A stretch of 64,000 nucleotides of DNA from Bacteroidota bacterium (GTDB taxonomy: Bacteria; Bacteroidota; Bacteroidia; Flavobacteriales; Flavobacteriaceae). The DNA lies in contig JAEWJM010000025.1 in the NCBI GenBank assembly GCA_023386585.1, positions 143,125 to 207,124 on the forward strand, read 5' to 3'. The position numbers were made by a program, and so were the translations under genes. The notes beneath the pieces were generated by a model. That model saw only the letters and a list, made by a program, of their open reading frames with translations, had not been told where the DNA came from and made no database searches. The stretch's first letter is position 1, and each line of letters begins with the position of its first letter. This document shows positions 17,769 through 26,824 of the stretch, piece after piece.

Positions 17769-18683
17769 TTACTTAATTGTTGCCGCAGTTTTCATTGGCG
17801 GATTGCCCGTCGGAACCCACAGGTCGCCGTCGGGAGCCTTCGGATCTTTTGGATTGCTTCCCTGAAGTGACAAAATGTAGCTTGCGACGGTCTGTATCTC
17901 GGTAGGTTTTAGCGTTCCTTTCCAGGCCACCATTCCTTTTCCATCGCGGCCGCCATTGGTAATCGTATGGAATAAATTCTTGACATCACCGCCAAAAATC
18001 CAGTGATCATCGGTCAGGTTCGGACCGATTTGCCCACCGCCATCGGCACGGTGACAAGCGGCACAGTTGGTTTCAAAAATGGTTTTGCCTTTTGCGAGCG
18101 CAGCAGCGTCGGTCAGCAGGACGACATTTTTCTCGTCGAGCATGTCCGGAGCGTGTTTTTTGTATTCTTCAATATCAATTTTGGCCTGTTGGACTTCTTT
18201 CCTGAATTCGGTTTCCTGATCGTCGCCGCCCAAAACTTCGTACCGTACGAGATAAATAGCGGCGAAAATAATTCCACCATAAAAAAGGTAAAGCCACCAC
18301 GGCGGAAGGTTATTGTCGAGTTCGCGGATGCCATCATAATCGTGTTCGAGAAGCAGCAATGCATCGTTTTCAACGGGCTCGGAAGCAGTCAGCTTTTTCA
18401 TCAGCTTCTTAAACCAAGGCCTTTCGCGAATCGGAACAGCTTGCGCCTGCTCGATTTCAAGCCGCTTTTCTTCAGGCGTAAGCTGATACGCAATGTTGTT
18501 GATGGCGCTCACCATGACCTCAACTGAGATCAGCGCGACGAGAAATACAAACAAAACCAGCAGGACTATTGGATAACGGATAAAAGCAGGCTGGCTTCCT
18601 GAGTCGATAAAATACTCGAGCAAACCGCCAAAACCGAAGAATATTACCGGAACCCGAACGAAATTGGGGAAATAATTTTTCAT
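17769..18683 (-). CDS. ccoP: CcoP, cbb3 oxidase subunit III (single haem c)
   Basis: A 304-residue subunit with N-terminal helices (about 8-60), a third membrane segment (about 130-148, WWLYLFYGGIIFAAIYLV) and one cytochrome c domain. Only one CXXCH is present (Cys207, Cys210, His211: NCAACHRADGGGQIG), with likely axial Met251 (GKGMVAW). Proteobacterial CcoP has two haems c; the monohaem form is an oddity of this lineage. It passes electrons from periplasmic cytochromes to CcoNO. Start overlaps the ccoQ stop by four bases. Confidence 0.9.
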   Translation of the reverse strand: MKNYFPNFVRVPVIFFGFGGLLEYFIDSGSQPAFIRYPIVLLVLFVFLVALISVEVMVSAINNIAYQLTPEEKRLEIEQAQAVPIRERPWFKKLMKKLTASEPVENDALLLLEHDYDGIRELDNNLPPWWLYLFYGGIIFAAIYLVRYEVLGGDDQETEFRKEVQQAKIDIEEYKKHAPDMLDEKNVVLLTDAAALAKGKTIFETNCAACHRADGGGQIGPNLTDDHWIFGGDVKNLFHTITNGGRDGKGMVAWKGTLKPTEIQTVASYILSLQGSNPKDPKAPDGDLWVPTGNPPMKTAATIK

Positions 18684-18868
18684 GCTTCGTGATTTTTGAA
18701 GTTATCGTTGAGTGGCATTTGGCTGAGCTCTGCAATTTTTTCCTTGCGGTATGAGAACACCCAGATTCCCAGTCCAACGAAAAAGAGGAAGAATATGAGC
18801 AGCGACAGGATCGGATAAATTTCGACTCCGGCGATAGTTTCCAAATTGTGTTTTATTTGTTCGAACAT
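18680..18868 (-). CDS. ccoQ: CcoQ-like small cbb3 subunit
   Basis: A 62-residue protein with one helix (YPILSLLIFFLFFVGLGIWV) followed by a charged tail (FSYRKEKIAELSQMPL), the pattern of CcoQ/FixQ, which stabilises the oxidase complex. Position between ccoNO and ccoP is canonical. Confidence 0.82.
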   Translation of the reverse strand: MFEQIKHNLETIAGVEIYPILSLLIFFLFFVGLGIWVFSYRKEKIAELSQMPLNDNFKNHEA

Positions 18869-18874
18869 GGCCTG

Positions 18875-21061
18875 TTAATTAGCGTTTGTTTTAATTTTTA
18901 TATCGGTACCAAGGCGCTGGATGTAAGAAATAAGCGCTATGATTTCGCGGTCTCGCATCGGAACAAACTTTTCGCCTTTCGCCGCGGCAGCTTTCCTGCT
19001 TTCTTCATAACTCTTGGCAAAATCGGGATCAGAATGAAGGCTTTCCTCGATTTTTTGGCTTTGCGTTGCTATTGATTTCCTTGCATTGGCGATATCCTGG
19101 TCAGTGTAGGGTACGCCCAAACTTCGCATCGCATTCATCTTGCCTTCAATGTTAGAATAGTCCATTTCACGATTTGCGAAAAGCCACTTGTAACCCGGCA
19201 TGATCGACCCCGCTGAGGTACTTTGCGGATCCCATAAATGGTTGAAATGCCAGTTGTCGTTGTATTTTCCGCCAACCCGAAGCAAATCGGGGCCGGTTCG
19301 CTTTGATCCCCATAAGAATGGATGGTCGTAAACAAATTCGCCGGCTTTTGATTGCGGACCGTAACGTTCGACTTCACTTCGAAATGGCCGCACCATCTGG
19401 GAGTGGCAGTTTACACAGCCTTCGCGTATATAGATATCCCGGCCCTCGAGTTCCATCGGCGTGTAGGGTTTGACGCTGGTGATGGTCGGGATATTTGATT
19501 TAACCATAATTGTTGGAACGATCTGGATAATTCCACCGATTAGGATCGCCACAGTTGCGAGAATCGTCAATTGGATCGGCTTCCTTTCAAGCCACGGGTG
19601 AAACTTCTCGCCTTTTACGCGGCCTTTGCTGATTCTTTCCAATTCGGGCGCTTCGGCAAGTTCGTCCTGGATTGTTGCATTCGCCCTGATCGTTTTATAA
19701 ACATTGTAGATCAGAATGAACATTCCGATGATATACATGGTTCCGCCAATGGCACGCATCCAATACATGGGGATGATTTGCTGTACGGTTTCAAGGAAGT
19801 TGCCGTAAGTCAGCGTACCGTCGGGATTGAACTGTTTCCACATCGATGCCTGGACAAATCCGGCGACATAAAGCGGTAAAGTGTAGATGATGATTCCAAG
19901 CGTACCAAGCCAGAAATGCACGTTGGCCAGTTTTGTGGAAAACAATGGCGCTTTTGTCATTCGCGGAACCAGCCAATAAATCATTCCGAAGGCAAGGAAA
20001 CCGTTCCAACCAAGTGCGCCAACGTGAACGTGTGCAATGATCCAGTCGGTGAAATGCGCGATTCCGTTAACGTTTTTCAACGAAAGCATCGGCCCTTCGA
20101 AAGTGGCCATTCCGTAGGCAGTAATTGCAACCACGAAGAATTTTAGCACCGGATCGACCCGGACTTTATCCCATACGCCACGCAAAGTGAGCAAGCCGTT
20201 GATCATTCCGCCCCAAGAGGGTGCGATGAGCATCACCGAGAAAACTACGCCCAGATTTTGCGCCCATGTTGGCAATGCTGAATACAAAAGATGGTGCGGA
20301 CCTGCCCAGATGTAAATAAAGATCAGGGACCAAAAATGTATGATAGATAGGCGATACGAATAAACTGGCCGATTTGCCGCTTTCGGTACGAAGTAGTACA
20401 TCAATCCCAAAAACGGGGTCGTCAGGAAAAACGCCACCGCGTTGTGGCCGTACCACCATTGCACCAAAGCATCCTGAACACCAGCGTAAACGGAATAGCT
20501 TTTCATCGCCGACACCGGAAGTTCGATACTGTTGAATATATGAAGAACCGCTACCGTTACGAATGTTGCCAGGTAAAACCAGATCGCGACGTAAAGGTGC
20601 CTTTCCCTACGGCGCAGGATGGTTCCGATCATGTTGATTCCGAAAATTACCCAAACGATTGCGATCGCAATATCTATAGGCCACTCGAGTTCGGCGTATT
20701 CTTTTGAAGTCGTATAGCCCAAAGGAAGCGAGATCGCCGCGGCGACAATGATAAGCTGCCAGCCCCAAAAATGCAGATTGCTCAGAAAATCGCTGTACAT
20801 CCGCGCTTTGAGAAGGCGCTGAAGCGAATAATAAATTCCCGCAAACATCGCGTTGCCGACAAATGCGAAAATTACCGCATTGGTGTGCAGCGGCCGAAGC
20901 CTTCCGAAACTAAGCCACGAAATCCCGTCGGTGAGATTGGGGAACATGAATAAAAATGCGAGCAACAACCCTACTGCCATCCCGACGGCGCCGAACAGAA
21001 TCGTCGCGTAGAGAAACTTCTTTACAATTTTGTTGTCGTAATAAAACTGCTGGACTTCCAT
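18875..21061 (-). CDS. ccoN: CcoNO, fused cbb3 oxidase subunits I and II
   Basis: A 728-residue fusion. The N-terminal ~480 residues are CcoN: twelve helices with haem ligand His59 (RPLHTNAVIFAFVG), the Cu-B pair in WAGPHHLLYSALP, and AHVHVGALGWNG. After about residue 490 comes CcoO: a helix and a periplasmic haem-c domain with Cys549, Cys552, His553 (GCVNCHSQMVRPF). Separate genes in Proteobacteria, fused in Bacteroidota. The complex is the high-affinity O2 reductase that works in microaerobic conditions. It lies two bases after ccoS. Confidence 0.96.
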   Translation of the reverse strand: MEVQQFYYDNKIVKKFLYATILFGAVGMAVGLLLAFLFMFPNLTDGISWLSFGRLRPLHTNAVIFAFVGNAMFAGIYYSLQRLLKARMYSDFLSNLHFWGWQLIIVAAAISLPLGYTTSKEYAELEWPIDIAIAIVWVIFGINMIGTILRRRERHLYVAIWFYLATFVTVAVLHIFNSIELPVSAMKSYSVYAGVQDALVQWWYGHNAVAFFLTTPFLGLMYYFVPKAANRPVYSYRLSIIHFWSLIFIYIWAGPHHLLYSALPTWAQNLGVVFSVMLIAPSWGGMINGLLTLRGVWDKVRVDPVLKFFVVAITAYGMATFEGPMLSLKNVNGIAHFTDWIIAHVHVGALGWNGFLAFGMIYWLVPRMTKAPLFSTKLANVHFWLGTLGIIIYTLPLYVAGFVQASMWKQFNPDGTLTYGNFLETVQQIIPMYWMRAIGGTMYIIGMFILIYNVYKTIRANATIQDELAEAPELERISKGRVKGEKFHPWLERKPIQLTILATVAILIGGIIQIVPTIMVKSNIPTITSVKPYTPMELEGRDIYIREGCVNCHSQMVRPFRSEVERYGPQSKAGEFVYDHPFLWGSKRTGPDLLRVGGKYNDNWHFNHLWDPQSTSAGSIMPGYKWLFANREMDYSNIEGKMNAMRSLGVPYTDQDIANARKSIATQSQKIEESLHSDPDFAKSYEESRKAAAAKGEKFVPMRDREIIALISYIQRLGTDIKIKTNAN

Positions 21062-21063
21062 AT

Positions 21064-21246
21064 CTATTTTTGATTTTCTTGAGTTGGTTCTGATTCGGTT
21101 GATTTTAGTTCATCGTCAAACAACATGCGGACAGACGGCGTGTAATCGTCATCGTACTGGCCGCTTTTTACCGCCTTTACAAACGCTGTAAAAAAAATTA
21201 TCGCTACAATTATGCTGATTGAAATTAGAAGGTAGATGACGCTCAT
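21064..21246 (-). CDS. ccoS: CcoS, cbb3 oxidase maturation protein
   Basis: A 60-residue protein with an N-terminal helix (VIYLLISISIIVAIIFFTAF) and the CcoS-type FVKAVKSGQYDDDYTPSVRM segment. CcoS is needed for insertion of redox cofactors into the oxidase. It overlaps ccoI by four bases. Confidence 0.9.
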   Translation of the reverse strand: MSVIYLLISISIIVAIIFFTAFVKAVKSGQYDDDYTPSVRMLFDDELKSTESEPTQENQK

Positions 21247-23705
21247 GGGTTATTTTTCAGGGCCAAAAGTAAATCCCGCTTTTCTGAAAAAATATGACTT
21301 GGGTCACCCTTTTGGGGAACAAAGCCGACTTTCAGCTTTCGGGAATAAAAATTACTTGCGGCAGTTACAAAACTTATAATCGTGATGGTGCTCAAAGGCA
21401 TTATGATGGCCGCCACAATCGGGAGCAAATTGCCGGTCACCGCGAAACTAAGTCCGACGATATTATAGGCAATCGACAGTACGAAACTCATTCTTATGAC
21501 CCGGATTGCCCTTTTTGACATCTTCATAAAGCGGCCGAGCTTGGCAAATTCCCCGGCGTCCAGGATCGCATCGCAGGCTGGTGAAAAGACATTTACATTT
21601 TCAGACAGCGCAATTCCGATGTCACTTTGTGCCAAGGCGCCCGCATCGTTCAATCCATCGCCAACCATCATAACCGTCTTTCCCTCTGCCTGAAGATTTT
21701 TTATGAACCTCAGTTTTTCCTCGGGTTTCTGATTAAAAACCAGTTCGACATTTTCAGGCAGCATCTCTTGCAAAAGCGTGCGTTCGCCTTCGTTGTCTCC
21801 CGACAAAACCTTCAAAGTATAGTTGGCGCTTAGTTCACTGAACAACCGTTGCAATCCCGGGCGGTATTCGTTGTGCAGCGCAAACGACCCAATATAAATT
21901 CCGTCGATATTTATTCCGACGGTAGTTTGCAATGCGTTTCGAATGTCGGTATTGCCGGTAAAATTGGGAGACCCGATGCGAATTTGATGGCCATCAACGA
22001 GTCCGGAAATTCCCTGCCCGATTATTTCATTAAATTCACCGACCTCAAAGTTTCGGCAATTGGATAAATGTTCATAAAGCATCCTGCTGAGCGGATGATT
22101 CGATGCGCGCAGCAAATTTTTCATCCAGGATTTCTCTGTATCCGAAAGAAAGTTTCCTTCGTAAGTAAAAGTCGATTTTGCGTTTGTGGTAATTGTTCCT
22201 GTCTTGTCAAAAACCACAGTGTCAACCGCGGCGATCTGCTCGATTGCCAGTGTGTTTTTGAGGTAGAATTTTGCCCGTCCAAAGATTCGCAGCACATTGC
22301 CCAAGGTAAATGGCGCCGTCAACGCCAATGCGCACGGACAAGCCACGATCAACACCGCTGTAAAAACATTGAAGGCGATATTAACGTCAAAAAACAGCCA
22401 ATAGCCGAGGCCGGCAAATGCGATCAAAAGCAAAGCCGGTGTAAAGTAATGGCTCAGGCTGTCGGTAATGGATCGATAGCTGCGGTTGACGTCTTTCTGA
22501 AACGCGTCGTTGCTCCACAATTGGGTGAGGTAGCTTTGCGATACCGGCTGTAAGATTTCGATTTCGATCGCTGCGCCGGCCAGTCTTCCGCCCGCAAAAA
22601 CTTTATCACCGGAGACTTTGCTCACCGGAATTGCTTCGCCGGTGACGAAACTGTAATCAATCGACGCGGCATCGGAGATAAGAATTCCGTCGGCAGGAAT
22701 GATTTCGAGATTCCTGATCAGGAGCCGATCGCCTTTGTCGACTTCATAAACCGGTATGTTTTCTTCATGCAAGTCCGACTTGATCCGTGTAACTGCGATC
22801 GGGAAGTACGATTTGAAATCCCGCTCGAAGTCCAAAAATTTATACGTCTTATGCTGGAACATCTTGCCCAGCAGCATAAAAAATACGAGTCCGCTCATGC
22901 TGTCAAAAAAACCCGGCCCGTGATCGAGCAGAATATCGGCGACACTTCGGACGAACATCACGACAATGCCAAGCGCAATCGGGATTTCGATGTTGAGCAT
23001 TTTCGTCCTGATGCTTTTGTATGCTGCGACGTAGTATCCGCTGGCAGAATAGAAGAAACTGGGAAGTGCGAGGGCGAAAATCAGCCACCGAAAAAATCCA
23101 CGGTATTGATCGAGCCAAAACTCACGCTCTTCGAAATATTCCGGAAACGACAAAAGCATGATATTGCCAAAGCAAAAAAAGGCAACCCCTAATTTATAGG
23201 TCAGGCTTCGGTCGTGGCGCGTTTTCGCGTTTTCAAAATTGTCGAGGCTTATGTAAGGTTCGTAACCGATTGCCGACAAAAGATGAACGACGTCTTTGAG
23301 CGAAAGCTTTTCGGAATTGTAATTAATGCGGACTTTCTTCTCGTGAAAGTTAACTTGTGACGATGTGATTTCGGGCTGCAGCCTGCGTAGGTTTTCGAGA
23401 ATCCAGATGCAGGAACTGCAATGAATGTGCGGGATTTGAAGCGAAACGATCTGGATGCCGCCTTCGCTGAATTCGACCAGCCCGTCAACGATTTTCGGAT
23501 TATCCAAAAAGTCGTATTTGTTGTCATTATCAAGTGGCACAGCTCCCGGCGCAAACTCCATTTCATAATACGATGAAAGGCCGTTACTGCTGAAAATCTC
23601 ATACACTGTTTGGCAGCCTTTGCAGCAAAACGACTTGTCGTCAAAATGCAGGACCTCCGTTTCATTCACATCTTTTCCGCAATGGAAGCAATTGCTGTTG
23701 GCCAT
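21243..23705 (-). CDS. ccoI: CcoI/FixI copper-exporting P1B-ATPase for cbb3 assembly
   Basis: About 820 residues. The N-terminal Cys-rich domain (CFHCGKDV, then CCKGCQTVYEIF) and an HMA-like domain with HCSSCIWILENL precede eight helices. CPCAL is the metal-binding motif and DKTGTI the phosphorylation site; VGDGLNDAGAL is the hinge motif. It delivers copper across the inner membrane for the cbb3 Cu-B site. The start is the ATG at 23705: the longer frame to 23729 begins inside the predicted -7 element. It is the first gene of an eight-gene operon ending at 15186. Confidence 0.93.
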   Translation of the reverse strand: MANSNCFHCGKDVNETEVLHFDDKSFCCKGCQTVYEIFSSNGLSSYYEMEFAPGAVPLDNDNKYDFLDNPKIVDGLVEFSEGGIQIVSLQIPHIHCSSCIWILENLRRLQPEITSSQVNFHEKKVRINYNSEKLSLKDVVHLLSAIGYEPYISLDNFENAKTRHDRSLTYKLGVAFFCFGNIMLLSFPEYFEEREFWLDQYRGFFRWLIFALALPSFFYSASGYYVAAYKSIRTKMLNIEIPIALGIVVMFVRSVADILLDHGPGFFDSMSGLVFFMLLGKMFQHKTYKFLDFERDFKSYFPIAVTRIKSDLHEENIPVYEVDKGDRLLIRNLEIIPADGILISDAASIDYSFVTGEAIPVSKVSGDKVFAGGRLAGAAIEIEILQPVSQSYLTQLWSNDAFQKDVNRSYRSITDSLSHYFTPALLLIAFAGLGYWLFFDVNIAFNVFTAVLIVACPCALALTAPFTLGNVLRIFGRAKFYLKNTLAIEQIAAVDTVVFDKTGTITTNAKSTFTYEGNFLSDTEKSWMKNLLRASNHPLSRMLYEHLSNCRNFEVGEFNEIIGQGISGLVDGHQIRIGSPNFTGNTDIRNALQTTVGINIDGIYIGSFALHNEYRPGLQRLFSELSANYTLKVLSGDNEGERTLLQEMLPENVELVFNQKPEEKLRFIKNLQAEGKTVMMVGDGLNDAGALAQSDIGIALSENVNVFSPACDAILDAGEFAKLGRFMKMSKRAIRVIRMSFVLSIAYNIVGLSFAVTGNLLPIVAAIIMPLSTITIISFVTAASNFYSRKLKVGFVPQKGDPSHIFSEKRDLLLALKNNP

Positions 23706-23726
23706 TATCCGATTATTAAACCGCTG

Positions 23727-23770
23727 CAAATTTCCGCGATGGACAGCGTCGGTAAAATGATGTATATCAC
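23727..23770 (-). promoter_or_regulatory. Anaerobox promoter of the cco operon
   Basis: Box ATGATGTATATCAC (23757-23770 on the plus strand), then 22 bp, then GAAATTTG on the minus strand (23734-23727), one mismatch from TAnnTTTG. It implies a leader of about 15 bases before the ccoI ATG at 23705. Confidence 0.75.
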
Positions 23771-23836
23771 AATTGAACTGTCATCTCGGAGCGTGATCGA
23801 AAATGACCGCGTGATTACCTATTTTAATAGGCCGAG

Positions 23837-23880
23837 ATGATTTAAATCATATTTTGTTCGGCACTTGAAGAATAATTTTG
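23837..23880 (+). promoter_or_regulatory. Anaerobox promoter of the Crp/Fnr gene
   Basis: Perfect palindrome ATGATTTAAATCAT (23837-23850), 22 bp, then TAATTTTG (23873-23880). A TTTG at 23853-23856 could be a -33 element. The box is centred about 40 bp before the likely start of transcription, a class II activator position. Confidence 0.82.
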
Positions 23881-23900
23881 CAGTGCGTAAATTATAATCC

Positions 23901-24494
23901 ATGCAGATAGATGTCGATTTGCTCTTCACCTGGGGCGCGATAGCGAAGAAATATAAAAAGAACGATGTCATTTTTGACGAAGGATGTGCCGCTCTTTTTT
24001 ACTTTCAGGTGATTGAAGGCACTGTCCGCATGTACAATTCGAACAGCGACGGAAAGGAGTTTACGCAGGGATTTTTCTCCAACGGAAGCAGTTTTGGCGA
24101 GCCTCCGCTTCTGATCAATGAAACCTATCCGGCGACTGCGGTTGCAATGCACGACTGCGCAGTATTAAAACTGGCAAAGGACAAATTCCTGCGGATCCTT
24201 GACGAATATCCGGCGGTGCAAAAGGAATTCCTCATCCTGATGGCGCAACGCATCCACTCGAAGGCAAATACGTCAAAAGAAATCATCAATCAGCGGCCGG
24301 AATTCCGGATACAGGCATTTTTGAGCTCATATAAAAAGAAAAACACTTCCGAAAGTTCAAAAATTTTGATACCTTATACCCGACAAGAAATTGCCAATTT
24401 CACTGGATTGCGTGTCGAAACAGTCATTCGCGCACTCACAAAAATGAACGGTACCAAAAAAGTTGAAATTATTAATCACAAGATCTACTACTAA
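23901..24494 (+). CDS. Crp/Fnr-family transcriptional regulator
   Basis: A 197-residue regulator with a cupin-like sensor domain (about 10-115), a dimer helix (about 115-140) and a winged HTH (TRQEIANFTGLRVETVIRAL). The recognition helix has Glu173, Ile176 and Arg177: the FNR serine is replaced by Ile. Cysteines occur only at about 29 and 77, so no FNR-type 4Fe-4S cluster is likely and the signal is unknown. Its own promoter carries the most symmetric box of the window, suggesting autoregulation. It overlaps the next gene by one base (TAATG). Confidence 0.87.
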   Translation: MQIDVDLLFTWGAIAKKYKKNDVIFDEGCAALFYFQVIEGTVRMYNSNSDGKEFTQGFFSNGSSFGEPPLLINETYPATAVAMHDCAVLKLAKDKFLRILDEYPAVQKEFLILMAQRIHSKANTSKEIINQRPEFRIQAFLSSYKKKNTSESSKILIPYTRQEIANFTGLRVETVIRALTKMNGTKKVEIINHKIYY

Positions 24495-25717
24495 TGCACT
24501 TAAATATTCAGAAATGGTTGCGCTTTTCGCTTTGCAACCTGACGCTTGTTGCCCTTGCAGGTCTATTAATGCGCTATAAAATCGGATTTGAATTTCCATA
24601 CTTTGAACAGGAAAACGTCGAGCACGGCCATTCCCATTTTGCTTTTGCCGGCTGGGTTGGCCACACATTAATGGTGCTGATGGTTTACCTGTTTCGGAAT
24701 GATGCCACGATCAACCTCAAAAAATACAATACAATTTTTACGTGGAACCTGGTCGCGGCCTACGGAATGCTTCTCTTTTTCATTATCCAGGGTTACAGGC
24801 CGATTTCGATTGTTTTTTCGACACTGTCAATGCTTGTTTCGTTTGTGTTTGCGTATGTGTTTCTGCGCGACCTGAAACGGTCCAATGTCGAAAGCCTGAT
24901 AAAAAGATGGTTTGCCGCCGCGACAATCTTTTCTGTAATATCAACTTTCGGCACGTTGGTTCTGATTTACATGATGGTCAGCCATAATTTTTCGGATAAG
25001 GTTTACCTCGCATCGATTTACTACTACCTGCATTTTCAGTATAATGGCTTGTTCATATTTACCTGCATGGGATTATTTTATGCCTATGCCGATTTAAGAT
25101 TTGAGCAACATCCTGCCTTTCGGCAGACCTTCTGGATCTTTGCCATAAGCTGCGTTCCTGCTTACCTGCTTTCTGTTCTTTGGTTCGATCTGCCGCTGTG
25201 GCTTTACTGGATCGGCGTTTTGGCTGCAATAGCGCAGGTTTTTGCCTGGTGCCGCTTTTTGTTTGTGCTATTAACCCGCTGCAAGTACAATTTGCCCACA
25301 ACATCACCGCTTCTGCGAAACCTCCTGGTGTTTATTGGCATGGCGATGACGATCAAGGTGTTCCTTCAACTTGGATCGACGGTTCCGCAGATGAGTCATT
25401 TGGCATTTGGCTTCCGTCCGATCGTGATTGCTTACCTTCATCTGGTCCTGCTTGCGATCATCAGCTTGTTCCTGCTTTTTTACATTTTCGCCGAAGGATT
25501 GCTGCCAATTTCAAAAACGATCAGCACCGGGCTAACGATTTTTATCATCGGCGTGATTGCCAACGAAGTCGTTCTCGCCATTCAGGGAATTGCCTCATTG
25601 TATTACATCCCCGTTCCGTATGTGAATAAAATGCTATTCGGTGCTGCGATCATCCTCGTTTCCGGTATCGGAACAATGGCAATTTATTCTGTAAAAAATC
25701 GGAAACTTATGACTTAA
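24494..25717 (+). CDS. 12-helix membrane protein, possibly haem-copper-oxidase-like
   Basis: A 407-residue protein with about twelve helices. Histidines cluster at the start of helix 2 (His44, His46, His48, His57 in VEHGHSHFAFAGWVGHTLMV), in helix 6 (YYYLHFQYNGLFIF) and helix 10 (MSHLAFGFRPIVIAYLHLVL). The HxHxxxxGW and H-(n)-YxH patterns recall subunit I of haem-copper oxidases or the haem protein NnrS. The usual Cu-B His-His pair is not seen. It is co-transcribed with the Crp/Fnr gene. A role in NO metabolism or haem/copper handling is only inferred. Confidence 0.6.
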   Translation: MHLNIQKWLRFSLCNLTLVALAGLLMRYKIGFEFPYFEQENVEHGHSHFAFAGWVGHTLMVLMVYLFRNDATINLKKYNTIFTWNLVAAYGMLLFFIIQGYRPISIVFSTLSMLVSFVFAYVFLRDLKRSNVESLIKRWFAAATIFSVISTFGTLVLIYMMVSHNFSDKVYLASIYYYLHFQYNGLFIFTCMGLFYAYADLRFEQHPAFRQTFWIFAISCVPAYLLSVLWFDLPLWLYWIGVLAAIAQVFAWCRFLFVLLTRCKYNLPTTSPLLRNLLVFIGMAMTIKVFLQLGSTVPQMSHLAFGFRPIVIAYLHLVLLAIISLFLLFYIFAEGLLPISKTISTGLTIFIIGVIANEVVLAIQGIASLYYIPVPYVNKMLFGAAIILVSGIGTMAIYSVKNRKLMT

Positions 25718-25776
25718 CGCATAAAAAATATCATGAGTATGTCGGTCATTTGATCTCAATAACCAACATTCAGATC

Positions 25777-26325
25777 ATGAAAACTCCAATCAAAATTTTC
25801 GTGGTAGCCGCTTTTGTGGCTGCCTTCGGATGTAAAAAGGAAGACACTGCAGAAGTAACCACAGCAAGTGCGCCGGTCGAGACCGCAGGCCAGTCTGCAG
25901 TAGTTGACGAGACATCCAACCCAAACATTGTGCAGGTTGCCGCATCAAGCAAGGATCACACTACGCTGGTTGCCGCAGTTAAAGCAGCCTCATTGGTCGA
26001 CGCATTGTCGAATGCCGGTCCCTTCACCGTATTTGCACCTACCAACGCCGCCTTCGACAAACTGCCCAAAGGTACCGTCGACGATTTGCTAAAGCCCGAA
26101 AACAAGGAAAAACTTGCTGACATCCTGAGTTACCATACTTATGTGGGCGTCTTGAAACCCGAGTACATGCAAGACGGACAAGAATTCGAGGAAGTGAATG
26201 GCAAGAAAATTAAAATCACAAAGCAAGGCGACAAGACTTTTGTCAACGGAACCGAAATTGTGGCTACAATACCGACATCAAACGGCGTTATTCATGTGAT
26301 CAACGACGTACTCCAACCAAAATAA
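25777..26325 (+). CDS. Fasciclin-domain lipoprotein
   Basis: About 182 residues. The ATG at 25777 gives a lipoprotein signal (IFVVAAFVAAFGCKKED), a Thr/Ala-rich linker, then one fasciclin (FAS1) domain (about 45-180) with FTVFAPTNAAFDKLP and the closing GVIHVINDVLQPK. FAS1 domains mediate adhesion in the envelope. It follows the 12-TM gene after 59 bases; only a half-match to the anaerobox lies in this gap, so it may be read from the Crp/Fnr promoter. A strong terminator follows. Confidence 0.87.
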   Translation: MKTPIKIFVVAAFVAAFGCKKEDTAEVTTASAPVETAGQSAVVDETSNPNIVQVAASSKDHTTLVAAVKAASLVDALSNAGPFTVFAPTNAAFDKLPKGTVDDLLKPENKEKLADILSYHTYVGVLKPEYMQDGQEFEEVNGKKIKITKQGDKTFVNGTEIVATIPTSNGVIHVINDVLQPK

Positions 26326-26354
26326 AGGGTTAATTCAATTATTTTATTTTTGAG

Positions 26355-26382
26355 AAAGCACAGATATTTTCTGTGCTTTTTT
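26355..26382 (+). terminator. Intrinsic terminator after the fasciclin gene
   Basis: AAAGCACAGA (26355-26364), loop TATTT, TCTGTGCTTT (26370-26379), then further T residues to 26382. Stem is perfect over ten base pairs. It can also serve the convergent CopD-like gene whose stop overlaps it. Confidence 0.85.
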
Positions 26383-26824
26383 ATATTCCGCCGTAGCGTA
26401 CGAATGTTCCCAATATCAGCATCGACACGCCGAGGAGCGTCACCAGCAGAATATGGACGGCCATCAGTTTTAAATTCTTTTCTGACAATTTCGGGATGAC
26501 AAACAACTGGGCGTTAATTGCCAGAGCCAATGTCGAAAGCAGCAGTACGAGTTTAGTCGACACTACTTTCTCGATCGGATCGGAAAATGAAAACCAGTGC
26601 GAAACGGGCACGCCGTAATCGTACGCCATCGCAATTCCGGTTGCGACCAACAGCAGTAGCGAAGGCATTCCCAGCGACTCGTACCCTTTTTCGAAATTCA
26701 GGATGATCTGGACATTCCGCTCGCGCAGCGCTTTCGGAAGATATTTTACCGCTAAAAGCAAATGGCCGCCAACCCAGACGGAAGCGGCCAAAATATGAAT
26801 AGCTAACAATAAATGATGGTTCAT
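26381..26824 (-). CDS. CopD-like four-helix membrane protein
   Basis: A 147-residue protein with four helices and the N-terminal signature AIHILAASVWVGGHLLLAVK, in which His and the WxGGH motif resemble CopD and related haem b or copper membrane proteins. It overlaps the globin gene by four bases and is the last gene of the nos operon. A role in copper or haem redox for N2O respiration is an inference from position only. Confidence 0.65.
   Translation of the reverse strand: MNHHLLLAIHILAASVWVGGHLLLAVKYLPKALRERNVQIILNFEKGYESLGMPSLLLLVATGIAMAYDYGVPVSHWFSFSDPIEKVVSTKLVLLLSTLALAINAQLFVIPKLSEKNLKLMAVHILLVTLLGVSMLILGTFVRYGGI

Noticed and set aside
25733..25749. Possible anaerobox before the fasciclin gene
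   Set aside because: Only one half (GTCAT) matches, the spacer is wrong and no octamer lies 22 bp downstream.
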